In this document: positions 57,287 through 64,000 of the stretch, piece by piece | Numbering within the stretch: the first letter of the stretch is position 1 | How the letters are laid out: the number at the start of each line of letters is the position of its first letter | Assembly: GCA_963701265.1 (NCBI GenBank) | Contig: OY969581.1 | Span: 1-64,000, forward strand | DNA length: 64,000 nt | Direction: 5' to 3' | Source: VRUE01 sp963701265 | GTDB lineage: Bacteria; Actinomycetota; Thermoleophilia; Solirubrobacterales; 70-9 | Program-made: the position numbers and the translations under genes | Notes under the pieces: model-generated | Databases searched by the model: none | What the model was told of the DNA's origin: nothing | The model's input: the letters and a program-made list of their open reading frames with translations, nothing else

Positions 57287-58276
57287 GTGTCAGAGGCCGA
57301 GACCCAGATCGCCACTGCGAAGGCCCCCCGCGACCCCGCCGACGAGGCGATGTGCGCGCGCGCCCGTGAGCGCTATGCCGCCGATCGCAAAAGCGGCTTC
57401 CGGCGCCGCCGCAAGCGCCACGCGGAGCTGCCGAACCTGATCATCATCGGCGGCCTCAAGTGCGGCACGACGAGCATCCACCACTACCTCGGCCTGCATC
57501 CCGAAATCCAGATGTCGAAGCCGAAGGAGCTCAATTTCTTCACCCGTGAGCTCAACTGGGACCTCGGGCTCGACTGGTACGCCAGCCGCTTCGACGACCG
57601 CTTCAAGGTCCGCGGCGAGTCCTCGCCCCACTACACCAACCAGCCGCGCTTCACGGGCTGCGCCGAGCGGATCCGCGAGCACTGTCCCGACGCGCGCCTG
57701 CTCTACATGGTGCGCGACCCGATCAAGCGCATCCTCTCCCACTGGGTCCACGCCACCGGCGCCGGCTATGAGACAGGTGACCTGGTCGAGGTCCTCTCCA
57801 ATCCCGACACCTCCTACATGAACCGCTCCAAGTACTGGATGCAGCTGCAGCCCTACCTCGAGCACTTCGATCGCGAGCAGATCGAGATCATCACCCAGGA
57901 GGAGTTGCAGTCAGAACGCGAGGAGACGATGCGCAAGGCCTTCGTCTTCGCCGGCGTCGATGAGACCTTCACCTCCGAGCAGTTCGACCGCGAGTGGGAG
58001 AAGTCCGGGGCCAAGGAGGGCGACAAATACCAGCTGATGGAGAAGCTGATCAAGCTGCCCGGCTTCCGCTCCTTCGACCGTAACTTCGACCGTCTGCCCG
58101 AGCCGCTGCGCTGGCGGGTCGAGAAGCTCGTCCACGACCCCGAGAAGCCGCCGGCACCGAAGCCGAAGCTCCCCGACGACCTCTTCGAGACCGTCCGCGC
58201 ACGTTTCACCACCGACGTCGCAGCCCTGCAGAAATTCGCCGGCCGCGAATTCGCCGGCTGGCACGACTACTCCTGA
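57287..58276 (+). CDS. Sulfotransferase family protein
   Basis: 329 aa. The 5'-phosphosulfate loop of PAPS binding is IIGGLKCGTTSIHHYLGLHP (the conserved PKxGTT-like motif, here GLKCGTTS). The 3'-phosphate motif is MVRDPIKRILSHW. A basic N-terminus (ARERYAADRKSGFRRRRKRH) precedes the fold and could anchor to the membrane surface. It transfers sulfate to a carbohydrate or lipid acceptor, probably of the envelope. It is divergent from the flippase-like gene through a shared promoter. GTG start. Confidence 0.9.
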   Translation: MSEAETQIATAKAPRDPADEAMCARARERYAADRKSGFRRRRKRHAELPNLIIIGGLKCGTTSIHHYLGLHPEIQMSKPKELNFFTRELNWDLGLDWYASRFDDRFKVRGESSPHYTNQPRFTGCAERIREHCPDARLLYMVRDPIKRILSHWVHATGAGYETGDLVEVLSNPDTSYMNRSKYWMQLQPYLEHFDREQIEIITQEELQSEREETMRKAFVFAGVDETFTSEQFDREWEKSGAKEGDKYQLMEKLIKLPGFRSFDRNFDRLPEPLRWRVEKLVHDPEKPPAPKPKLPDDLFETVRARFTTDVAALQKFAGREFAGWHDYS

Positions 58277-58279
58277 CGC

Positions 58280-58324
58280 TCCGCTGTTCTCTCCCCCTAC
58301 ATAGCGAGGAAAAAGAACAGCGGA
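58280..58324. terminator. Hairpin after the sulfotransferase gene
   Basis: TCCGCTGTTCT (58280-58290) and AGAACAGCGGA (58314-58324) are perfectly complementary across a 23-nt loop. The hairpin lies just after the sulfotransferase stop and 5 nt before the TAGGCT box of the next gene, so it can isolate the two transcripts. Confidence 0.72.
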
Positions 58325-58341
58325 AAGCTAGGCTGCCGCTG

Positions 58342-58902
58342 ATGCGACGACTGATACCCGATCCGGGGCCGACCACGGTCGAGGAACAGCTCGCTACCTA
58401 TGAGCCGTGGGAGGGGGTGAGCGAGGAGCGGCCCTTTGTTGCGATGAACTTCGCGGCCACGGTCGACGGCCGAGCGACGATCGGCGGCGTCTCGGGGCCG
58501 ATCGGCTCCGACGCCGACACCGCGATGCTGGTCGGGCTGCGGACCCGCTTCGACGCGGTGATGATCGGCGCCGGCACGATGCGAGCCGAGCGCTACAGCG
58601 GTCTCGACAAACGCCTGATCGTGGTTGAAAGCGGGCCAGATGGGCGGGTCGATCTCACCGACCTGCTGCGCTCACTGCGCGAGGAGGGCGTGCGGGCGCT
58701 GCTCTGCGAGGGCGGCCCGACCCTTCACGGCGCCCTGCAGGCGGCGGGGCTGGTCGATGAGCTGTTCCTCACCATCGCGCCCAAGCTGACCGGCGGCGAA
58801 GCGCCGCGAATCGTCGAGGGCGTCCTGCCCGAGACGGCCGAGTTGGAGTTGGCCTGGCTGCTGGAGCAAGACGGCGAGCTCTTCGCCCGCTACCGCCGCT
58901 AG
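58342..58902 (+). CDS. RibD C-terminal-like pyrimidine/dihydrofolate reductase fold protein
   Basis: 186 aa. The RibD_C reductase signatures are present: PFVAMNFAATVDGRATIGG, then RTRFDAVMIGAGTMRAERY and LLCEGGPTLHGALQAAGLVDELFLTIAPKLTGG. It would reduce an aminopyrimidine or similar with NADPH. Stand-alone copies like this are common in actinobacteria and their substrates often remain unknown; no riboflavin genes are here. A TAGGCT box (58329-58334) lies 7 nt before the ATG, a leaderless message. Confidence 0.9.
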   Translation: MRRLIPDPGPTTVEEQLATYEPWEGVSEERPFVAMNFAATVDGRATIGGVSGPIGSDADTAMLVGLRTRFDAVMIGAGTMRAERYSGLDKRLIVVESGPDGRVDLTDLLRSLREEGVRALLCEGGPTLHGALQAAGLVDELFLTIAPKLTGGEAPRIVEGVLPETAELELAWLLEQDGELFARYRR

Positions 58903-58955
58903 GGCGCCGGCCCGCTAGCGTTCGGGCGACCCAGCCCCGAGGAGAGGACCAGTAG

Positions 58956-60218
58956 ATGGATTTCACGCCCAGCCCCCAGGTCGAGACGCTGCGCGAGCGC
59001 ATCCTCGACTTCATGGACGCGGAGATCTACCCGCAGGAGCGCGAGATCATGGAGGCCCTCGACGCCGAGGTCGGCCCCGGCGTGCCCTACCCGAAGATCC
59101 TGGTCGAGATCCGCGAGAAGGCGAAGGGCGAGGGGCTGTGGAACCTCTTCATGCCGGACGAGCGCTTCGGGCCGGGGCTGAGCAACTGGGAGTACGGGCT
59201 GCTCTGCGAGGAGATGGGCCGCAGCCCGGCGGCGGCGCCGATGGCCTTCAACTGCTCGGCACCGGACACCGGCAACATGGAGATCCTCGCCGAGCACGGC
59301 ACCGACGAGCAGCGCGAACGCTGGGTGGAGCCGCTGCTCGAGGGCCGCATCCGCTCCTGCTTCTCGATGACCGAGCCCGAGGTGTCGGGCTCGGACCCGA
59401 CCCTGCTGCAGGCGCGCGCCGTGCGCGACGGTGACGAGTGGGTGATCAACGGCCACAAGTGGTTCACCTCCGGCGCCGTTGGCGCCGAGTTGGCGATCGC
59501 GATGGTCGTCACCGACCCCGAGGCCAACCCCTACGCCCGCGCCTCGATGATCTGCGTGCCGACCGACAACCCGGGCTTCAACCTGGTGCGGCCGATCCCG
59601 GTGATGGGCCACGACAAGGGCCCCGGGCACTGCGAGATCCGCTACGAAGACTGCCGCGTCCCGGCCAGCAACCTGCTCGGCGGCCAGGGCATGGGCTTCG
59701 TCGTCGCCCAGGACCGCCTCGGCCCGGGTCGCATCCACCACTGCATGCGCGCGATCGGCACCGCCGAGCGGGCGCTGGAGATGATGTGCCACCGCGCCAA
59801 CGAGCGCGAAGCCTTCGGCGGCCCGCTGGGTGAGAAGCAGTTCGTCCAGGAGGCGATCGCCGCCTCGCGGATGGAGATCGATCAAGCCCGCCTGCTCACC
59901 CTCTACGCCGCCTGGAAGATGGACACCGAGGGCAAGCGCGCCGCCCGCCAGTCGATCTCGGCGATCAAGATCGTCGCCGCCAACATCGTCATGGACGTGC
60001 TCGACCGCGCAATCCAGATTCACGGCTCACTCGGCATGACCGACGACACCCCCCTCGCCGCCCTCTGGCGCTTCAGCCGCATGCTGCGCCTCGCCGACGG
60101 CCCCGACGAGGTCCACAAGATGGTCCTCGCCCGCCGCGAGCTCAACCGCTGGTCCAAGCGGGCTGAGGCCGAGGCAGCGGGCGAGCTGGACCCGAAGCAC
60201 GCTCGGCGGATGGTCTAG
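58956..60218 (+). CDS. Acyl-CoA dehydrogenase of the ACAD10/11 type
   Basis: 420 aa FAD enzyme. GEGLWNLFMPDERFGPGLSNWEYGLLCEEMGRSP, FNCSAPDTGNMEILAEHG and SCFSMTEPEVSGSDPT are the marks of the ACAD10/11 subgroup, as are IHHCMRAIGTAERAL and QIHGSLGMTDDTPLAALWR near the C-terminus. In that subgroup a kinase phosphorylates a 4-hydroxyacyl-CoA and the dehydrogenase domain eliminates phosphate. An APH-like kinase of the matching type lies about 2.5 kb downstream in the opposite direction. GGAGAGG precedes the ATG by about 10 nt, so this message has a leader. Confidence 0.92.
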   Translation: MDFTPSPQVETLRERILDFMDAEIYPQEREIMEALDAEVGPGVPYPKILVEIREKAKGEGLWNLFMPDERFGPGLSNWEYGLLCEEMGRSPAAAPMAFNCSAPDTGNMEILAEHGTDEQRERWVEPLLEGRIRSCFSMTEPEVSGSDPTLLQARAVRDGDEWVINGHKWFTSGAVGAELAIAMVVTDPEANPYARASMICVPTDNPGFNLVRPIPVMGHDKGPGHCEIRYEDCRVPASNLLGGQGMGFVVAQDRLGPGRIHHCMRAIGTAERALEMMCHRANEREAFGGPLGEKQFVQEAIAASRMEIDQARLLTLYAAWKMDTEGKRAARQSISAIKIVAANIVMDVLDRAIQIHGSLGMTDDTPLAALWRFSRMLRLADGPDEVHKMVLARRELNRWSKRAEAEAAGELDPKHARRMV

Positions 60219-60221
60219 CGG

Positions 60222-60821
60222 CTAGTAGAGAACGACGAAGAAGCCGGCGTCGATCGGATCGAATTTGCCGGAGCTTTCCCGCGGATTCACGAAGGCCTGG
60301 GTGCCCGCTGGGCAGACCGGGCCCTGGCCGGTGCCGAGTTGGATCGTGACGTTTTTGCCGGCCTGGGCGTAGTCGATCGTCGCCACCCCTCCAACCGGGG
60401 CCGGCGCAAGGCCGGAGAAGCAGTAGAAGCCGATCGAGGGGTGGATGACATTCGCCTGAGCAATCCCGAGGCTCCCGCCCAAGACGACGCCGGCCGAAGA
60501 GACGTTCGCCGCGTGAGAGAGTTTTTCGGCCGTCGGCGCGATGAAGCCCGGGGCCAGCTTTTCGACGCTGACGGCGCCATCCGCCAGCCGGGCGTAGGTC
60601 ACGGCCCCCTTGGCGATCTTGGCGGTGTTGATCGCCTTGGCCTTGATCTTCGCCCTCGTCACCGCACTGCGCTTGATCTTGGCCGTGGTCACGGCGCCAG
60701 CCTCAAGTTCATTGCTGCCGATCTTCTTTGCCGCATAAGCCGCTCCCCCGCCGAGAACAAGGAAGACGGCGATCGAGGACATCACGTTGGCGTAGCTGAG
60801 GCGCTTGCGGATCTGCTGCAC
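60222..60821 (-). CDS. Secreted decapeptide-repeat protein, copy 1
   Basis: 199 aa from a GTG at 60821, chosen by alignment with the two neighbours' VKQIRKR starts; an upstream TTG at 60839 is possible. A signal-like N-terminus (IRKRLSYANVMSSIAVFLVLGGGAYAA) is followed by about seven decapeptide repeats of the form TTAKIKRSAV / TRAKIKAKAI / NTAKIAKGAV / TYARLADGAV. A predicted C-terminal beta domain of about 90 residues with cysteines (FYCFSG, VCPAGTQ) follows. The repeats probably form a rod that displays the end domain outside the cell; the function is unknown. It is the first of three tandem paralogues. Confidence 0.82.
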   Translation of the reverse strand: MQQIRKRLSYANVMSSIAVFLVLGGGAAYAAKKIGSNELEAGAVTTAKIKRSAVTRAKIKAKAINTAKIAKGAVTYARLADGAVSVEKLAPGFIAPTAEKLSHAANVSSAGVVLGGSLGIAQANVIHPSIGFYCFSGLAPAPVGGVATIDYAQAGKNVTIQLGTGQGPVCPAGTQAFVNPRESSGKFDPIDAGFFVVLY

Positions 60822-60923
60822 GGACGCCGACGATGGCAAGCGCCCCCCGCGCTGTCAAGCTCAACCGGCGAGACCATAAAATTTGCTGCTCAAGACCGTT
60901 GGTCTGGACCGCTGCCGTCAACG

Positions 60924-60955
60924 ACGGAGGGCGCGACTCGCGCCGCGCCCTCCGT
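60924..60955. terminator. Hairpin between decapeptide-repeat copies 1 and 2
   Basis: ACGGAGGGCGCG (60924-60935) and CGCGCCCTCCGT (60944-60955) form a 12-bp perfect stem. It lies downstream of the copy 2 stop in the minus direction and probably ends that message. Confidence 0.72.
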
Positions 60956-60987
60956 TCCTGCCTACATCGGTCGTGAAAACGGAGTGC

Positions 60988-61692
60988 TTAGCCGTTGTTC
61001 GTCCCGTGACCCCAGAATGCACAAGGGGCGCCGTAGTAGAAAACAGCGCTGGTTACCTGGCCGCTGAGGAGCGTCTTTCCATCAGCGGAACCCGCGCTGA
61101 ACTGCGTGTAGTACGAGTAATATTCGTCATTGTTGTGGGCCGAGTCATCCTGGATTTCGTAGCCGATTTCGGCCTCCGTACCTGGGTTAAAGTCCGCTTC
61201 GTAGAAAGCGTCCTCATAGGCACTGAAGGTAGAGCCCACCTGACTCGTCGTCATAGTGGTCCACGCTTCCAGTTCTCCGCCACCGACATCAACGCAATGA
61301 CCAGTGGCCGTAAACGGACCAACGCTGAATAGCTGCACGTTCTGTCCAGCCGACGCCTTCACGATGCCCGTCGTGAAATAACGGCTCCAGTTCGTCGCGT
61401 TATCGGCATTAACCGCGTGGGTTGCGTTCGGGACCGTACCCAGCGTGCCAAGGTTAACCTTGGGACCGGTGATCGCACCGTTTTTGATCTTGGCGGTCGT
61501 GATCGCGTTCTTCTTGATCTTCGACGTGGAGATCGCGTTCTTCTTGATCTTGCCCGTCGTGATCGAGTTGCCCTTGATTTCGTTGCTGCCGATCTTCTTG
61601 GCGGCGTATGCGCTGGCGCCACCGAGGACGAGGAAGACGGCGATCGAGGACATCACGTTTGCGTACGTGATGCGCTTGCGAATCTGCTTCAC
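60988..61692 (-). CDS. Secreted decapeptide-repeat protein, copy 2
   Basis: 234 aa from a GTG with AAGGAG upstream. Signal-like start (QIRKRITYANVMSSIAVFLVLGGASAYAA), then ten-residue repeats (GSNEIKGNSI / TTGKIKKNAI / STSKIKKNAI / TTAKIKNGAI). After VNLGTLGTVPNATHAVNADNA comes a distinct C-terminal domain with a disulfide-capable pair (GHCVDV, PCAFWG) and many Tyr/Asp (NNDEYYSYYTQ). The first 51 residues equal copy 3, while the C-terminal domain differs. The function is unknown. Confidence 0.85.
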   Translation of the reverse strand: MKQIRKRITYANVMSSIAVFLVLGGASAYAAKKIGSNEIKGNSITTGKIKKNAISTSKIKKNAITTAKIKNGAITGPKVNLGTLGTVPNATHAVNADNATNWSRYFTTGIVKASAGQNVQLFSVGPFTATGHCVDVGGGELEAWTTMTTSQVGSTFSAYEDAFYEADFNPGTEAEIGYEIQDDSAHNNDEYYSYYTQFSAGSADGKTLLSGQVTSAVFYYGAPCAFWGHGTNNG

Positions 61693-61710
61693 GGATTACT
61701 CTCCTTGAGG
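61540..61710. repeat. Direct repeat, copy 1: shared 5' module of decapeptide genes
   Basis: Covers the ribosome site, start codon, signal region and first repeats of decapeptide copy 2. It matches 62449-62620 with two substitutions and one 1-bp insertion across about 171 bp, while the flanking coding DNA is much less similar. Confidence 0.9.
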
Positions 61711-61829
61711 TTGAGGGGTACTGGAACAGCAATCGCTGCTTAGCAGCGAGCTGCACCGTTTAGGCCCAATCGGGCCATGTCAAGTCAACTGGACCTTCTT
61801 TTGGGGCGACTCGCAAAATCCTGCAACGA

Positions 61830-61856
61830 AAAGGGCCGGGCATTGCCCGGCCCTTT
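61830..61856 (-). terminator. Intrinsic terminator of decapeptide-repeat copy 3
   Basis: AAAGGGCCGGGCA and TGCCCGGCCCTTT are perfectly complementary across one base. Read leftwards the stem ends in TTTTCG, a short U-run just after the copy 3 stop. It is the most conventional intrinsic terminator in the window. Confidence 0.8.
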
Positions 61857-61875
61857 CAAGCGAGTCAGGAGACGA

Positions 61876-62601
61876 CTAACCGACCGTAATGTCTCCGGTG
61901 GCGCGACAACCGCCGAGGCCGCCATCCGTATCTACGGCGAGCGTCCCTGTAGCGACCGTTCCGTCGATCGCGTCGTACTCGAAGGTGACAACGTTGGTGT
62001 TACCGTCGCCGCCCGCGAGAAGATCAAAGTTGCTGCCAACATCGAACTCTCCACTCTCAAGGTTTTCAACGAGAACGGTGTTGTTTGTGTCATCGTCAAC
62101 AGAAACCGTGTAAATCGAAGAGTCGTTCTTCGTAGTTGTTGCATTGAGATCGACGTTGCCACCGGTACAAGTCCCCGCAATGGCCAAGCCGTTGCTGTTG
62201 AAAATCGTCTGGGTGCCAGAGTTATCAGGCACTCTGTAAGCAAGCTTGACGACCTTCTGCCCGTTAACGGTGTTGGCATTGTCTGCGGTGTTGGCGTGCG
62301 CTGCGTTCGGAACGGTTCCCACGGTGCCGAGGTTGAGCTTGGCACCGGTAACCGCGCCATTGGCGATCTTCGCCGTGGTCACAGCGTTGTCAGCGATCTT
62401 GGCCGTGACGACGGAGTTCTTCTTAATCTTCGACGCGCTGACGGCTTCCTTCTTGATCTTGCCCGTCGTGATCGAGTTGCCCTTGATTTCGTTGCTGCCG
62501 ATCTTCTTGGCGGCGTATGCGCTGGCGCCACCGAGGACTAGGAAGACGGCGATCGAGGACATCACGTTTGCGTACGTGATGCGCTTGCGGATCTGCTTCA
62601 C
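61876..62601 (-). CDS. Secreted decapeptide-repeat protein, copy 3
   Basis: 241 aa, GTG start with AAGGAG. The leader and first 51 residues are identical in protein to copy 2. The repeats continue as TTGKIKKEAV / SASKIKKNSV / VTAKIADNAV / TTAKIANGAV and end in LNLGTVGTVPNAAHANTADNANTV. The C-terminal domain is Asp/Asn-rich (FNSNGLAIAGTCTGGNVDLNATT) and looks like a beta sandwich. It is likely secreted. No function is known. Confidence 0.85.
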   Translation of the reverse strand: MKQIRKRITYANVMSSIAVFLVLGGASAYAAKKIGSNEIKGNSITTGKIKKEAVSASKIKKNSVVTAKIADNAVTTAKIANGAVTGAKLNLGTVGTVPNAAHANTADNANTVNGQKVVKLAYRVPDNSGTQTIFNSNGLAIAGTCTGGNVDLNATTTKNDSSIYTVSVDDDTNNTVLVENLESGEFDVGSNFDLLAGGDGNTNVVTFEYDAIDGTVATGTLAVDTDGGLGGCRATGDITVG

Positions 62602-62620
62602 GGATTTACTCTCCTTGAGG
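62449..62620. repeat. Direct repeat, copy 2: shared 5' module of decapeptide genes
   Basis: Partner of the repeat at 61540-61710. Near-identity stops inside the repeat-coding region on one side and just upstream of the ribosome site on the other, a pattern of recent duplication or gene conversion. Confidence 0.9.
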
Positions 62621-62717
62621 TATGAGGGAACGAGAGGCTCGTGCCTGCTCAGTTTTTCCTTCGAGTCGACCCTTTCAGGTCCGGCGGAAAGATGTCAAGC
62701 GGCCTAGACACTGCTGA

Positions 62718-63782
62718 TCAGCCGCGACGCTCGGCTTCGTCCGCCGCTTCGGCAAGCCGCTCGACCAAGCGCGCGAACGCTTCTATGCCCGGGTCGACCT
62801 TGCCGTACTGGCCTGCCGCATAGCGGGCGTAGACGCCCTCGAGGATGATTGCCAGCTTCCAGTAGCCGAGGGCGACGAAGAAGTCCAACTCGGAGAGGTC
62901 GCGGCCGGAGCGCTCGGCGTAGCGGGCCTTCAGCTGCTCGCGCTTGGGGAAGCCCGGGGCGAGGGTGGCGGGCTGGCCGAGCGCAACAAGCTCTTCGCCC
63001 GGCTCGGGCCAGTAGACCATCAGCAGGCCGACGTCGGCCAGAGGGTCGCCGAGGGTGCAAAGCTCCCAGTCGACCACGGCAGCCACCTCTCCTTGGGGGG
63101 TGAGGATCATGTTGTCGAGGCGGTAGTCGCCGTGGACGATCGTGGCCGGGCCCTGCTCGGGGATTCGCGCCGCGAGGCGCTCGTGCACGGCGTCGATCGC
63201 CGGCAGCTCGCGCGTCTTCGACTTCTCCCACTGGCCCTGCCAACGGTGCAACTGGCGGGCGACGTAGTCCTCCTTGCGGCCAAGGTCGCCGAGCCCGACG
63301 GCATCGGGATCGACGGCGTGGATCTCGACCAGGGTGTCGACAACGCGCTCGCCGATCGCTCGCCGATCACCTTCGTCGGGAAAGGCATCGGCCTCTGCCA
63401 GTCCCCGCAGAATCGGTCCCTCAACGAACTCCATCACGTAGAAGGGCGCTTCGTTGACGCTCTCGTCCTCGCAGAAGCCGGCCACGGGCGCGACCGGCAC
63501 CGGCGTCCCGGCCAGAGCGGAGACGACCCGCTGCTCCCGCCCCATGTCGTGGGCGGAGCCGAGCCGCTTGCCCAGCGGCGGCCGCCGCAACGCCCAGCGC
63601 CCGCCCGCCGCGTCGCGCACGCCGTAAGTCAGGTTCGAGTGGCCACCGGAGATCCGCTCGAAGGTGAGGGGAAGCTCGGCGCTGGGTATGTGCTCGCTAA
63701 ACCATGCCTCGACCCCGGCCCGATCGATCCCCTCCGGCGCCTCCGCAGTGCCGTCGGCCGTGCCTGTAGCCTCGTCTCCCAT
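62718..63782 (-). CDS. APH-like phosphotransferase (ACAD10/11 kinase-domain family)
   Basis: 354 aa from the ATG at 63782, preferred because TATGCT (63792-63797, minus) lies 9 nt upstream; the frame stays open to 63878. The aminoglycoside-phosphotransferase fold shows HGDYRLDNMIL (catalytic Asp) and VVDWELCTLGDPLADVG (metal Asp). The N-lobe has ISGGHSNLTYGV and ALRRPP. These are the marks of the ACAD10/11 kinase family, so 4-hydroxyacyl-CoA phosphorylation is a better guess than antibiotic resistance. Its likely partner dehydrogenase is at 58956-60218. Confidence 0.9.
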   Translation of the reverse strand: MGDEATGTADGTAEAPEGIDRAGVEAWFSEHIPSAELPLTFERISGGHSNLTYGVRDAAGGRWALRRPPLGKRLGSAHDMGREQRVVSALAGTPVPVAPVAGFCEDESVNEAPFYVMEFVEGPILRGLAEADAFPDEGDRRAIGERVVDTLVEIHAVDPDAVGLGDLGRKEDYVARQLHRWQGQWEKSKTRELPAIDAVHERLAARIPEQGPATIVHGDYRLDNMILTPQGEVAAVVDWELCTLGDPLADVGLLMVYWPEPGEELVALGQPATLAPGFPKREQLKARYAERSGRDLSELDFFVALGYWKLAIILEGVYARYAAGQYGKVDPGIEAFARLVERLAEAADEAERRG

Positions 63783-64000
63783 CGAGGGGCAAGCATATTC
63801 CCGACGCCGTTTCCGGCTCAGCCCGTCGCTCGCCAACCGGCTGACGATCGGCTTCGCAATCGCCTTCGCCGTGCTCACCGGCCTCGCCGTGGTCGGCGTC
63901 GCCCGTTTCCTGCAGCAGCGCCAGGACTTCGAGAACGCGACCGCCCGCTCCTACCAGGTGGAGATCGCCGCCCGCACGCGGCTCGCGAACGGCATCCACC
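63760..64000 (+). CDS. N-terminus of a membrane sensor protein (cut by window edge)
   Basis: An open frame runs off the right edge. It reads RFRLSPSLANRLTIGFAIAFAVLTGLAVVGVARFLQQRQDF, a basic start then one transmembrane helix, followed by a helical region (ENATARSYQVEIAARTRLANGIH). This matches the N-terminus of chemoreceptor- or histidine-kinase-type sensors. The GTG at 63760 is an uncertain start that overlaps the divergent kinase gene. Nothing downstream is visible. Confidence 0.5.
   Translation, partial: MPVASSPIEGQAYSRRRFRLSPSLANRLTIGFAIAFAVLTGLAVVGVARFLQQRQDFENATARSYQVEIAARTRLANGIH

Noticed and set aside
62718..63782. Reading the APH-like gene as aminoglycoside resistance
   Set aside because: Its motifs and its neighbouring ACAD10/11-type dehydrogenase fit the hydroxyacyl-CoA kinase family better.

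Overview
The window is a high-GC, densely coded chromosomal segment. It most resembles an actinobacterium of the class Thermoleophilia (Solirubrobacter/Conexibacter-like). This placement is inferred from gene content, not from a marker search. The supporting content is: a complete 14-gene nuo operon, a B12-dependent (class II) ribonucleotide reductase, a double-length ThyX, secreted proteins with the 'YANVMSSIAVFLVLGG' leader, and a small secreted protein of a type I associate with Solirubrobacterales. Many genes have a TANNNT box only 6-10 nt before an ATG or GTG, which points to widespread leaderless mRNAs. I saw no rRNA, tRNA, CRISPR array, prophage or insertion sequence. No gene-free stretch exceeds 300 bp.

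Layout. 1-7.2 kb: a two-component system, a GT2 glycosyltransferase with a DUF2304 partner, and the replication operon topA-tmk-holB. 7.2-14.5 kb: a sugar-nucleotide epimerase, a siroheme-type precorrin-2 dehydrogenase, a MarR/YceI/FMN-reductase cluster, a hemolysin-III membrane protein and nrdJ. 14.5-19.1 kb: an AT-richer secreted protein, a P450, an excalibur protein, an HSL-type esterase, and a DUF4396 membrane protein plus csoR behind a CsoR operator. 19.2-25.3 kb: an ABC transporter of the LolD/FtsX type, a HAD phosphatase, an MFS permease and a thioesterase. 25.5-29.5 kb: msrB, then cytochrome c, serS and a NarL-type regulator read leftwards, then small oxidoreductase and membrane genes. 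30.1-44.8 kb: nuoA-N, the proton-pumping NADH dehydrogenase, almost every junction overlapping by a few bases. 44.8-52.5 kb: acyl-CoA synthetase, AEC transporter, VOC protein, a secreted CAP-domain protein and ThyX. 52.5-64 kb: small proteins, a VapBC pair, a TetR-controlled gene with a perfect operator, a flippase-like protein and sulfotransferase sharing one promoter box, a RibD-like reductase, an ACAD10/11-type acyl-CoA dehydrogenase, three decapeptide-repeat secreted proteins, an APH-like kinase, and the start of a membrane sensor.

The most unusual layer is not a gene. It is a set of long inverted repeats. Two are copies of one 50-bp hairpin (704-753 and 10757-10806) whose upper stem carries compensating substitutions. 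One is a 131-bp nested hairpin before msrB. Two are palindromes embedded in frame inside nuoG. Others lie exactly at gene ends. In functional terms the window joins nucleotide supply (nrdJ, thyX, tmk), respiration (nuo, cytochrome c), fatty acyl metabolism (acyl-CoA synthetase, thioesterase, ACAD, kinase) and envelope functions.
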